NCBI RefSeq assembly: GCF_002902565.1
Contig: NZ_PPRC01000128.1
Coordinates: 23,950 to 73,818 of the forward strand
Reading direction: 5' to 3'
DNA from: Staphylococcus petrasii
GTDB lineage: Bacteria; Bacillota; Bacilli; Staphylococcales; Staphylococcaceae
DNA length: 49,869 nt
Under the pieces are notes generated by a model. The model did not search any database. It was not told the DNA's origin and saw only the letters and a list, made by a program, of their open reading frames with translations. Below are positions 1 through 6,720 of this stretch, piece after piece (position 1 is the stretch's first letter; each line of letters opens with the position of its first letter). The translations under genes and the position numbers were made by a program.

Positions 1-41
1 GCTTGTACTGTGTTTGCGATTGCTTCTGCTAATTTTTGCAT
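1..41 (-). CDS. Phenol-soluble modulin beta peptide (3' part outside the window)
   Basis: The first 13 codons read MQKLAEAIANTVQ, the N-terminus of a PSM-beta amphipathic peptide; S. aureus PSM-beta-2 has a very similar LAEAIANTVQ stretch. A GGAGAG ribosome site precedes the ATG. PSM-beta peptides are secreted without a signal peptide by the Pmt ABC exporter and act as surfactants in biofilm structuring. This is the third gene of a tandem PSM-beta cluster; the rest lies beyond the window edge. Confidence 0.85.
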   Translation of the reverse strand, partial: MQKLAEAIANTVQ

Positions 42-109
42 TTTAATCTCTCCATTTCGTTATTTTTTATTTTTGAAAAACTAAGTGATATATGAATGTT
101 AAGGTTATA

Positions 110-244
110 TTAGAAACCTAAGTATTTACCTAATACGCTTACGCCGTTTTCTACGATGCTTACGATGCTTGTACCTAATTTAGTCCAATCGTGATTGATT
201 CCTGCGTCTACTGTACCTCTGATTGCGTCGAATAATTTTTCCAT
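110..244 (-). CDS. Phenol-soluble modulin beta peptide, 44 aa
   Basis: A 44-codon gene beginning [17 protein letters not shown] and ending [10 protein letters not shown]. The length, the central Trp-Thr-Lys-Leu-Gly-Thr-Ser segment and the C-terminal amphipathic helix are those of the PSM-beta family; the N-terminus resembles S. epidermidis PSM-beta-2. The ATG is preceded by AAAGGAGATC. It sits in tandem with two sister genes, each with its own ribosome site, so they are probably co-transcribed. In other staphylococci psm-beta is directly activated by AgrA; I could not place an AgrA box with confidence. Confidence 0.93.
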   Translation of the reverse strand: MEKLFDAIRGTVDAGINHDWTKLGTSIVSIVENGVSVLGKYLGF

Positions 245-284
245 GTTAATGATCTCCTTTGTGTTATATATAGTAATTTATTAA

Positions 285-419
285 TTAAAAACCTAAGTAT
301 TTGCTTAGTAAACCTACACCGTTTTCTACGATACCTACAATACTTGTACCTAATTTGCTCCAGTCACTATTAATGCCTGCTGTTACTGTATCTTTAATTG
401 AGTTGAATAAACCTTCCAT
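285..419 (-). CDS. Phenol-soluble modulin beta peptide, 44 aa (first gene of cluster)
   Basis: A 44-codon gene starting MEGLFNSIKDTVTAGIN and ending GLLSKYLGF. It is close to S. aureus PSM-beta-1 (MEGLFNAIKDTVTA...), with a Trp in the middle as in coagulase-negative species. The ribosome site is AAGGAGTG, 7-8 nt before the ATG. It is the promoter-proximal member of the cluster on the minus strand. The peptide is an amphipathic, non-classically secreted surfactant. Family assignment is firm; its allelic name is not. Confidence 0.93.
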   Translation of the reverse strand: MEGLFNSIKDTVTAGINSDWSKLGTSIVGIVENGVGLLSKYLGF

Positions 420-795
420 TTTATACACTCCTTAGAAAGTAGTTGGTAAATTTATAAAACGATTACTAGGTTGTTGCTTTGTTTTTGTTTAGCTATCGTT
501 TTGATACTTATACTATAAAGGGTATCTACAACTTATGGCGGATTTTTTCTTAACTTGAAACTTTCACATCAAAACTGTTTCTTTTACGTTTTCAATTAGA
601 CAGTTAGGGATGCAAATATGTATGCTTAATACATACAAGTTAGAAAGCGCTTACTCAATAAATAAAGTTCTCTCTATTTTTAAAATGTATTATTTAACGT
701 CTTAGTGTGAAAGATTGAGAAATAAGAACTAAAAGGAAATATATAAGTAGAAGGAATTTAGTACTAAATTACGAGGTTAACTTATTTAAACATAC
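420..795. other. Host intergenic region upstream of the PSM-beta cluster, no gene seen
   Basis: No ORF with a ribosome site on either strand. It should contain the PSM-beta promoter (minus strand); TATAGT/TATAAG at about 521-531 on the minus strand is a possible -10, without a good -35, as is common for AgrA-dependent promoters. A 7-bp inverted repeat (TATGTAT/ATACATA) lies near 616-634. Nothing else can be supported. Confidence 0.5.
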
Positions 796-826
796 AAAAA
801 ACTCCACAACCATAAGGTTGCGGAGT
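796..826 (-). terminator. Orphaned intrinsic terminator of the host tRNA-Arg gene
   Basis: On the minus strand ACTCCGCAACC, loop TTAT, GGTTGTGGAGT, then a run of Ts: an 11-bp stem with one G-U pair. It lies only 2 bp beyond the att core. In the empty chromosome it would follow the tRNA-Arg 3' end by about 10 nt. The prophage has moved it 43 kb away from the tRNA it presumably served. Confidence 0.88.
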
Positions 827-827
827 T

Positions 828-849
828 TTATAGCGTCCTGGGAGGGATT
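828..849. repeat. Prophage att core, PSM-beta side (22-bp direct repeat, copy 1)
   Basis: Identical over 22 bp to 43930-43951, including agcgtcctgggagggatt; the match breaks at both flanks (827 t versus g; 850 t versus c). The repeat equals the 3' acceptor and T-stem end of tRNA-Arg plus 6 bp downstream. Only the other copy is joined to a tRNA body, so this one is the hybrid site at the far end of the prophage. Confidence 0.96.
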
Positions 850-940
850 TTTATAAATATAGAACTAGCTAGAAAAACGCTTATTTATCGCATTTATATC
901 GAATTATCTTTCGAACAAAACTGAACTAAATAGAACTATT

Positions 941-958
941 TTGACACGCGCTTGACAC
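941..958. promoter_or_regulatory. Paired TTGACAC repeats, probable integrase arm-type sites (left)
   Basis: TTGACAC occurs at 941-947 and 952-958, start-to-start 11 bp. The same heptamer with the same 11-bp spacing and orientation occurs at the other prophage end (43880 and 43891). Directly repeated arm sites flanking the core on both sides are typical for lambda-type tyrosine integrases. The pair lies 91 bp inside the core. Confidence 0.75.
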
Positions 959-968
959 TTTTATGTAT

Positions 969-994
969 AAAACCCGTCGAATTCGACGGGTTTT
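969..994 (-). terminator. Intrinsic terminator after the left-end HTH gene (possibly bidirectional)
   Basis: A perfect 26-bp palindrome: aaaacccgtcgaa followed by its exact reverse complement. Read on the minus strand it forms a GC-rich stem followed by TTTTAT, just past the HTH gene stop at 998. The plus-strand reading also ends in a T-rich tract, so it could insulate both directions. Confidence 0.85.
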
Positions 995-997
995 GTT

Positions 998-1564
998 TTA
1001 TTCGAAATAACCAATTTGTTCTGCAACCTCGGTTAAACTTTCTTTACCTTTCAACACATCTTTAATATAACTTTCTGCGTCTTCTTTATTTACGAAGAAT
1101 ACACTCTCGATATAAGTTTCTTCCTGTTGATCTTTTTCAAGCCAAGTATTATAAAACACTTCCATATCTTCTTTTTCTAATTTATCATGGTGAGGAATTT
1201 CATAAGTTTTGCTGATAGCCACCTCATATAATGTATTATCTTTATAATCAACTTCTGAAAGTGTAGCAAATTCTACATCATATTCATGGTCGCCCTCAAT
1301 ATCGATAAAGTATTGACCTAAACCTTCTACTAATTCAACTTCGCTCAAAACTACCTCTTCAACCATTTTGTTATTTAATTCGTTCATTTTCATTCTCTCC
1401 ATTTCAAATTGATATAAAAGTTCAGCATTTTTTAATGATAAATTATCCAATGATCGTGACTTCGTTCTTATTCTATATATAGTGCTTTGCGTCACACCTG
1501 TTTGTTTTGCTATATGCAAACTACTTAATTCACTATCTAATAGATTTTGTATTATCTCTCTCAT
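998..1564 (-). CDS. Phage helix-turn-helix protein, 188 aa, at left prophage end
   Basis: The N-terminal ~50 residues (MREIIQNLLDSELSSLHIAK then QTGVTQSTIYRIRTKSR) form a helix-turn-helix, followed by NLSLKNAELLYQF, a pattern seen in small staphylococcal phage regulators. The acidic C-terminal ~130 residues are unrecognised. I chose the ATG at 1564 because it overlaps the stop of the small membrane-peptide gene upstream as ATGA and has GGTGAT before it; in-frame starts further upstream lack a ribosome site. Co-transcription and translational coupling with that peptide are likely. It lies beyond the lysis terminator with its own promoter near 1850, so it may be expressed in the lysogen. Its target is unknown. 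Confidence 0.8.
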   Translation of the reverse strand: MREIIQNLLDSELSSLHIAKQTGVTQSTIYRIRTKSRSLDNLSLKNAELLYQFEMERMKMNELNNKMVEEVVLSEVELVEGLGQYFIDIEGDHEYDVEFATLSEVDYKDNTLYEVAISKTYEIPHHDKLEKEDMEVFYNTWLEKDQQEETYIESVFFVNKEDAESYIKDVLKGKESLTEVAEQIGYFE

Positions 1565-1659
1565 TTGAATATCACCCATAATATAGAAATTATTATTGCC
1601 CACGCTATTAAACCAGTTACAAATTCTTTTTTTGTAGATTTTCTAATATTTATTTTCAT
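1561..1659 (-). CDS. Small membrane peptide, 32 aa, coupled to the HTH gene
   Basis: It encodes MKINIRKSTKKEFVTGLIAW followed by AIIISILWVIFK: a positively charged N-terminus and one transmembrane helix. The stop overlaps the next gene's start as ATGA, which supports it being real. The ribosome site is poor, so translation may depend on upstream reading or structure. Such peptides sit at this place in other staphylococcal phages. Its function is unknown; a toxin or membrane-signal role is only a guess. Confidence 0.6.
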   Translation of the reverse strand: MKINIRKSTKKEFVTGLIAWAIIISILWVIFK

Positions 1660-1692
1660 ATATTTAAAATGAGGATTGTGTTATATTTTATA

Positions 1693-1826
1693 TTGAAGAG
1701 GGGCGACCCCCCTCAATCATTTAGTACTCAAAAGCTAGTTCAATTTGTATAACTGCCAAATTTATTTTAATTGAACACTTGAAGCTTTTGGGTGCTTTTA
1801 TTTTTATCCTCATTTCCTTACCTCCT
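1693..1826 (-). ncRNA. Candidate structured small transcript at the left prophage end
   Basis: A promoter at 1833-1861 would start RNA at about 1826. The RNA can fold a two-part 16-bp stem (1729-1736 with 1783-1790, and 1738-1745 with 1769-1776), then a GC-rich hairpin at 1693-1717 (GAGGGG/CCCCTC core). The 30-codon ORF at 1721-1813 lies inside the long stem. The GC hairpin has no good U-run, so termination there may be partial. The dual nature (structured RNA plus short ORF) resembles type I toxin or regulatory RNAs, but no known family was recognised. Confidence 0.45.
1721..1813 (-). CDS. 30-codon ORF with a consensus ribosome site
   Basis: It begins MRIKIKAPKSFKCSIKINL and ends IQIELAFEY. 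AGGAGG lies exactly 7 nt before the ATG, and the promoter is so close that the mRNA would begin at or just before the Shine-Dalgarno sequence. The peptide has no evident transmembrane helix. I do not recognise it. It is embedded in an extensively base-paired RNA, so it may be a regulated leader peptide or a toxin-like peptide. Confidence 0.5.
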   Translation of the reverse strand: MRIKIKAPKSFKCSIKINLAVIQIELAFEY

Positions 1827-1832
1827 AAATAT

Positions 1833-1861
1833 ATTATACTATGCATTATGGCATAGAGCAA
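1833..1861 (-). promoter_or_regulatory. Sigma-A promoter for the left-end cassette
   Basis: On the minus strand TTGCTC (1856-1861), 17 bp, TATAAT (1833-1838). It overlaps two imperfect direct copies of TGnCAnAATGCATA and the inverted pair CTATGC/GCATAG, which could be an operator. It points at the 30-codon ORF, the membrane peptide and the HTH gene. Confidence 0.8.
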
Positions 1862-1898
1862 TACTTTTTATGCATTTTGTCATAATTATTTTTAGACA

Positions 1899-1931
1899 TA
1901 AAAAAATAGGGACAAGTACTAAACTTGTCCC
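1899..1931 (-). terminator. Terminator after the endolysin gene (end of late operon)
   Basis: On the minus strand GGGACAAGT, 5-nt loop, ACTTGTCCC, then TATTTTTTT. It sits about 40 bp after the endolysin stop and separates the late operon from the left-end cassette. Confidence 0.93.
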
Positions 1932-1969
1932 AATGAATAAAATGAAAATCGGTTTTTTGTTATAACATA

Positions 1970-3691
1970 TTAATACACTTCTACAATTCTTAGACGTTCG
2001 TGCCATATCCAACCGTTATTATTTTTAGAATAAACACGACACCAGCCCTCTTTAACTTCAAACACATAAAATTGACTATATCCTGCTCTATAAGTGTTGT
2101 TTGTCACATACCACTCTTTACCTTTGAATTTGACTAATGATGCACCGTAATAATCGACACGCGCTCTAAATTTAGCTTTAGACGACTTTTTCATGTTTAA
2201 TGGTGGAATACTATTCACTTTTAAACCTGTTGTATCTTGAATGATATTACGTTGCGCTACTGCTTGTTTATCATCTTTTTTCGCAAACTTTTTACCACCT
2301 GCTGTTTTGTAGATATCTTTAACGATTAAGCGTTCATACCATACATAACCGTCGTTGCTTGGACTGTATACTCTAGCCCAACCATCACGAATTTCATATA
2401 CATAGAATACGTCTCCTGGTTTATATTCTTCATTTGTTGTAACCATCACATTATTGTGGTTAGGTCTACAAATAGTGACACCTGCGTTATCAGCAATCGC
2501 TTTGAAATATGCTTGGTTACTCCAAGTCAATTTCTTAGGTGGCTTTTTGTTTACTGAAATTGAACTGTTAGATTTACGTTCTGATTTTTTCACTTCTTTT
2601 ATATCCGTTAAATCAACGCTATCGTCGGCAAAGTCTGGCACAATGAAATGTGTTAAGCCTGTGTAATCATCTTCACGTAATTTAGCTGGCGAATTGGCTT
2701 TACTATCGAAGTTTTGTTCTAAGATTGTAAATGATTTTGTACCGCCGCTATTGTCCCAAACTAAACCAGTATGTCCCCAACGACTATAAACACCTTTTGT
2801 GTAAATAGCGATTGCACAAATAGGTGGAACGTAATCTCTTGTATTTTTAACCACTTTCCAACCTTTTGGCATAGCGTTTACTGTGTGTAATTGTTTAGCG
2901 TTACCATAGAAACGAACGCCACCTGTTACATGATAGATGAAATCTACAACGACATCAGCACATTGGAAAGCGAACTCTTTATCAAAGTCGATATATTGAC
3001 CTTTCAAGCTGCGCATGTATTCGATTGCTTCTTTATACTTAACCACACTTTGTGGTGATGGCGTCGCTTTTTCTTTTGTCTTCTCTGATAATTGTTCACT
3101 AGGTTTCTCGCTTGTTTTTTCTTGTACCCCATTAATGTATTTAGCAATTTGTTTATCTAAATTTTTAACGTTACGTGAATATCCGCAAGCCTCTAATAAG
3201 TTACCAGGATCAATTTTATCTCCTTGAATATCTTGGTGACCTGGTACTTCCGTTTTGTAATCAATGCCCCAATAATTACATAAATAGGCGAGCACTCGCG
3301 CCATGTTATCTAATGACTTACGAGAACGTTCTTGACTACTAGGGAAGTAACTACCTTCCACACCAAATGCTACATCGTTTGCATCAGCGTTATACCATTG
3401 GTTGTCAGTTGGTGTATTATATAATACATGCCATGCTTTTTCAGTAACTGGAATACAAACAATACACTCTTTGTCATCGACAAAGATATGTGCGCTTGCT
3501 ACTAGTGACCAATCAATCATATAAGTGTTTTTATAATAATTAACATTTGTTTGTGCGGTAGTTTCTGGATTCCCTGTATCATGTGCTACTGCAAATAAAG
3601 GTTTTTTACTTGTTAAAGGTTGCCCACTTCTACGTGTTCCAATCGGTAAAAAATCATATTTAACTGGAACGCCATTCCATTTTTCTGCCAT
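1970..3691 (-). CDS. Endolysin: amidase - CHAP - two SH3b domains, 573 aa
   Basis: It degrades host peptidoglycan at lysis. Residues ~10-170 are an N-acetylmuramoyl-L-alanine amidase of the PGRP/amidase_2 type: zinc ligand His in AHDTG (H37), and VPGHQDIQGDKIDPG with the second His and the Lys/Asp pair. Residues ~220-355 form a CHAP domain with Cys in FAFQCADVV (~243) and His in RWGHTGLVW. Two SH3b cell-wall-binding repeats follow (~375-460 and ~490-573), each ending with a WxRVYS...GWIWHERL-like motif. The start overlaps the holin stop as TAATG, so the two are coupled. The order amidase before CHAP is the reverse of the usual staphylococcal CHAP-amidase-SH3b lysin. Confidence 0.93.
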   Translation of the reverse strand: MAEKWNGVPVKYDFLPIGTRRSGQPLTSKKPLFAVAHDTGNPETTAQTNVNYYKNTYMIDWSLVASAHIFVDDKECIVCIPVTEKAWHVLYNTPTDNQWYNADANDVAFGVEGSYFPSSQERSRKSLDNMARVLAYLCNYWGIDYKTEVPGHQDIQGDKIDPGNLLEACGYSRNVKNLDKQIAKYINGVQEKTSEKPSEQLSEKTKEKATPSPQSVVKYKEAIEYMRSLKGQYIDFDKEFAFQCADVVVDFIYHVTGGVRFYGNAKQLHTVNAMPKGWKVVKNTRDYVPPICAIAIYTKGVYSRWGHTGLVWDNSGGTKSFTILEQNFDSKANSPAKLREDDYTGLTHFIVPDFADDSVDLTDIKEVKKSERKSNSSISVNKKPPKKLTWSNQAYFKAIADNAGVTICRPNHNNVMVTTNEEYKPGDVFYVYEIRDGWARVYSPSNDGYVWYERLIVKDIYKTAGGKKFAKKDDKQAVAQRNIIQDTTGLKVNSIPPLNMKKSSKAKFRARVDYYGASLVKFKGKEWYVTNNTYRAGYSQFYVFEVKEGWCRVYSKNNNGWIWHERLRIVEVY

Positions 3692-3990
3692 TATGCACGA
3701 CCTCCACCAATTTTATTATTTTTGTCTTTAGTTGAACCTGTACGTGTTCTTACAGTTTCCCAAATACCAGTAGCCATTAGTCCACTTATTAAGCCAGCAA
3801 GCAATCTACCTCCGATTGACAATTCTGTTACAATTTCCGGAATAAAAGCTGTAATACCACCTAAAACGATACCAATACCAATAGCGATTAAAGGTACAAT
3901 GTTTTTAGGTACTCCAGCTTGTTTAACTAATTGTGTTAATGCGATTGTGATAACTGAAATTACTGTTGCAAATGCAATAATACTTTCCAT
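3691..3990 (-). CDS. Holin, ~99 aa, r1t-type
   Basis: It times lysis by permeabilising the membrane so that the endolysin acts. Two hydrophobic segments are visible: IIAFATVISVITIALTQLV near the start, and IVPLIAIGIGIVLGGITAF further on, with a further small-residue segment GRLLAGLISGLMATGIW. The tail is charged (RTRTGSTKDKNNK). I chose the ATG at 3990 (MESIIAF) because AAGGAG lies 8 nt before it; an in-frame GTG three codons upstream overlaps that ribosome site. The stop shares a base with the endolysin start. The pattern matches the Phage_r1t_holin family. Confidence 0.88.
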   Translation of the reverse strand: MESIIAFATVISVITIALTQLVKQAGVPKNIVPLIAIGIGIVLGGITAFIPEIVTELSIGGRLLAGLISGLMATGIWETVRTRTGSTKDKNNKIGGGRA

Positions 3991-4011
3991 TTCTTCCACT
4001 CCTTATTCAAA

Positions 4012-4040
4012 ATAAAAAGCCGACCTAAAAAGGTCAGCTT
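4012..4040 (-). terminator. Intrinsic terminator between the receptor-type tail gene and holin
   Basis: On the minus strand AAGCTGACCT, loop TTTT, AGGTCGGCTT, then TTTTTAT, with one U-G pair. It lies immediately after the stop of the 872-aa gene and just before the holin. It is one of several terminators inside the late operon, suggesting read-through control. Confidence 0.88.
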
Positions 4041-4044
4041 AAAT

Positions 4045-6663
4045 TTATAATCTTAATAATCTGTTATACACAACGTTACAAATTGCATAACCACCATTTG
4101 CATTTGGGTGTACACCATCTGTATACATTAAACCATTAGTATTAGTTGTGGCGTAATCACCTAAGTTTCTATATAAGCTAACATGCCCTAAATTTAAATC
4201 TTTAGCTACGTTCAATTGCGCATTACTGTAATCTTCAATTGTATGCAATTGTTTTCCATCATTTTTATTACCACTAGGCGCGATTAAAAAGATACTTGCT
4301 AAAGGCTTAGCCTCTCTGATACGTGAGACAATTTCTTTTAAATCCTTAATATAAGTAGAAACTGGAATATTTTGAGCCATTTCATTAGTACCTAACAAGA
4401 TACCAAACGTATTAGCACGGCATCGTTTTAATTGTTTTATATAATTATCACGGTCTGTTGATGTCATATGGCCACCACGTAGACCGCCATTACCGATTTT
4501 GTGAACTACTACACCTTTGTTACCTTTGTAAGCGTACGAACCAATGAATGTAACTTTTCCACTCACAATTTCAATATTGATAATATGCTTACCTAAACTT
4601 AATGTAATAGGTGTAACTTCTTGTTGCGTCGCATCTACTGTTACCCAGTCGCCACCGTCAATATTGTATCGCCACGTTCCTGTGTTTAATGTGTGTATTT
4701 CGTAGAAATCTAAATCTTCATAAAATTGAACCTTAATACTATCGCCAACTGTACCGCTCTCAACCATTGCACTGTCTAGCCCTTTTGATAAAGCAATATC
4801 AGCTTTCTTTGGATCTTCATCATAATGTGTCCAATCACCAGTTAAATTAACTGCGACTTCGCCATTACCAATATGACCATTAGCAAAACTTACAAACCCA
4901 ATACCACCGTCAGCATAGGTTTTTAAATAACGTTCTCGTAATGGTCGTGTTAGACGTTCACCCTGTTTCTTTTCGCCACCGGCAACCCAACTATCGCCAA
5001 GTATCGCAATTTCTGCACGCCCGTTGTAATTTGGGTTCATAGATTTACTAAAATCGGCTGTATATGTTTTTAAGTTTTTGATGCCGAATGATTCAACGAC
5101 ATTTTCATTAGCTGAATTATCGTTAGATGAAGGTTCGATGAAAGTATTAGGTATATAAATTTTGTAAGGTACAAATGTTTCAGGTAATGTATCACCTACA
5201 ACAAGCATTTGACCGTTCATTGATGTTTCAGTATCTGAAAATCTGATGTACGCCGCATTACTTGGAACATCAACTGTATTTGTATTTGTGTTATTGGTCT
5301 TAATAAATTTTTTACTATCATCATAGAAAGCATATAGATTACGTGCATTGCTTTTAGTAACCTTAGTTGCACCTTTAATATTGATATAGTCACTTGCACT
5401 GTATGTTGGATTAGCACTTAATGCACCTGTTGTTGGATTTACATAATAACCAGTTGTATTAGTTTTATTATTGTATAAATTGGATGAATGTTTTGTAAAA
5501 CCCAGTTTTTCTAAAGATACAGAACCATTTGAAATTTGGTCAGAAGTAATTGAATTATTGGGGATGTTAGGCTTTAAATAATCAATGGTTCTATAATATT
5601 CTTCATACTTAGTCGTAGTGTCGCCTAATTCTATCTGATAGTTCTTGTAATTATAAGTATCGACACCCTCTTTTAGCGTTCCTGTTCTAATGTAATAACA
5701 ATTACTAGGTGTTTTGAACGATCTAGTATTTTTAGTGTTATCAGCTTTTTTTATACCGGAAATAAATTTTTTATTTAAATCGTAAAATGCAATCGCATCT
5801 GCAAAATTCTGAACATACGTTGTGCTTGGTGTCACTGGTTCGAAGTCACTAACAACGTAATATGGACTCTTAATTAATTCTCCTTTTGTGTGACTAACTG
5901 AATAACCTTGTGTTACATTATTCGCTCTAAAAATATTTTTCCCTGTCTTTAAAAACGAAGTTGTTTGAGGTTCTACTGAATTTAATGTCAGTTTATTCGA
6001 GCTAATACTTTGGTCAGGGATAACAAAATCAGATAAAGCTTCATTCGTAACAACTTTTATGAATTCTTTTTTCTCTTGACTTGTTAAATCTTCATATTTA
6101 AATTTAAAATCATAACTATTACTTTTTAAATAATCTTTTATTTCTCTTTCTAAAACTTGTCTATAATCATCACTTAATTGCCCCATCAAATTTTCAGACA
6201 TAACACTTTTGACGATGTCTTTAATGGTTTCAGGACTAATTTCTCTACCAATACTTTGAGTAACTTTATCTTCTTTAACAAAAAAGTAAAAATTAGCAAC
6301 TTCTGACTTAGTTGATTCGTTTTCTAACGTAATCGAAACATCTATCTGACCACTATGTTTTAATATTCTAGGTCTTACCACATACTGTATAACTCCATTT
6401 TCTGCGTCGATAATATCAATCGGTTCTTTTGTAAATGTCGAACCGTCTCTTGTTAATAAATCGACTCTTGGGTCCATTTTAGCTTTTACCAAATCAATCG
6501 GCTCTAAAATAGTTTGATTGGAATATCGAACTTCTTTTTTCAAATAAATTCTAAAAGATGCAGTCCCTTGATCATTAGGATATAAAGTTACATTAATGTT
6601 TCCTAAATCAACACTTCTTTCATTAACATTAGTTTCAATATCCTTATTTTTATATATCGTCAT
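4045..6663 (-). CDS. Baseplate upper protein with C-terminal SGNH/GDSL esterase, 872 aa
   Basis: Residues ~1-160 are a BppU-type N-terminal domain (DUF2479), which docks on the baseplate. The middle carries repeated beta-rich segments (two copies of a YYxxxTGALxxNPTYxxSDYI-like module). The C-terminal ~300 residues are an SGNH hydrolase: nucleophile Ser in ILGDSWVAGG (~555), GILLGTNEMAQ (~759) and DGVHPNANGG with the catalytic Asp/His (~849). It probably binds and/or de-esterifies wall teichoic acid or another O-acetylated surface polymer during adsorption. The substrate is inference. The canonical GxND block III reads GTNE here, which is tolerated in the family. Confidence 0.85.
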   Translation of the reverse strand: MTIYKNKDIETNVNERSVDLGNINVTLYPNDQGTASFRIYLKKEVRYSNQTILEPIDLVKAKMDPRVDLLTRDGSTFTKEPIDIIDAENGVIQYVVRPRILKHSGQIDVSITLENESTKSEVANFYFFVKEDKVTQSIGREISPETIKDIVKSVMSENLMGQLSDDYRQVLEREIKDYLKSNSYDFKFKYEDLTSQEKKEFIKVVTNEALSDFVIPDQSISSNKLTLNSVEPQTTSFLKTGKNIFRANNVTQGYSVSHTKGELIKSPYYVVSDFEPVTPSTTYVQNFADAIAFYDLNKKFISGIKKADNTKNTRSFKTPSNCYYIRTGTLKEGVDTYNYKNYQIELGDTTTKYEEYYRTIDYLKPNIPNNSITSDQISNGSVSLEKLGFTKHSSNLYNNKTNTTGYYVNPTTGALSANPTYSASDYINIKGATKVTKSNARNLYAFYDDSKKFIKTNNTNTNTVDVPSNAAYIRFSDTETSMNGQMLVVGDTLPETFVPYKIYIPNTFIEPSSNDNSANENVVESFGIKNLKTYTADFSKSMNPNYNGRAEIAILGDSWVAGGEKKQGERLTRPLRERYLKTYADGGIGFVSFANGHIGNGEVAVNLTGDWTHYDEDPKKADIALSKGLDSAMVESGTVGDSIKVQFYEDLDFYEIHTLNTGTWRYNIDGGDWVTVDATQQEVTPITLSLGKHIINIEIVSGKVTFIGSYAYKGNKGVVVHKIGNGGLRGGHMTSTDRDNYIKQLKRCRANTFGILLGTNEMAQNIPVSTYIKDLKEIVSRIREAKPLASIFLIAPSGNKNDGKQLHTIEDYSNAQLNVAKDLNLGHVSLYRNLGDYATTNTNGLMYTDGVHPNANGGYAICNVVYNRLLRL

Positions 6664-6686
6664 TAAGACACCTCTTTCAATAAATT

Positions 6687-6715
6687 AGGACTACATGCTG
6701 TCAGCACATAGTCCT
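6687..6715 (-). terminator. Strong intergenic hairpin without a U-run
   Basis: AGGACTA and TAGTCCT pair perfectly at the base, extended inward by TGTGCT/AGCATG-type pairs around a small loop. The stem lies in the 57-bp gap between the tail hydrolase and the 872-aa gene, just before the ribosome site of the latter. No U-tract follows, so it may be an mRNA processing or stability element rather than a terminator. Confidence 0.5.
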
Positions 6716-6720
6716 GTAAA

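Noticed and set aside
599..645. AgrA-box-like ACAGTTAGG and ACAAGTTAG on the plus strand
   Set aside because: The spacing is 27 bp rather than the usual ~12 bp, and they point away from the PSM-beta genes with no target on that side.
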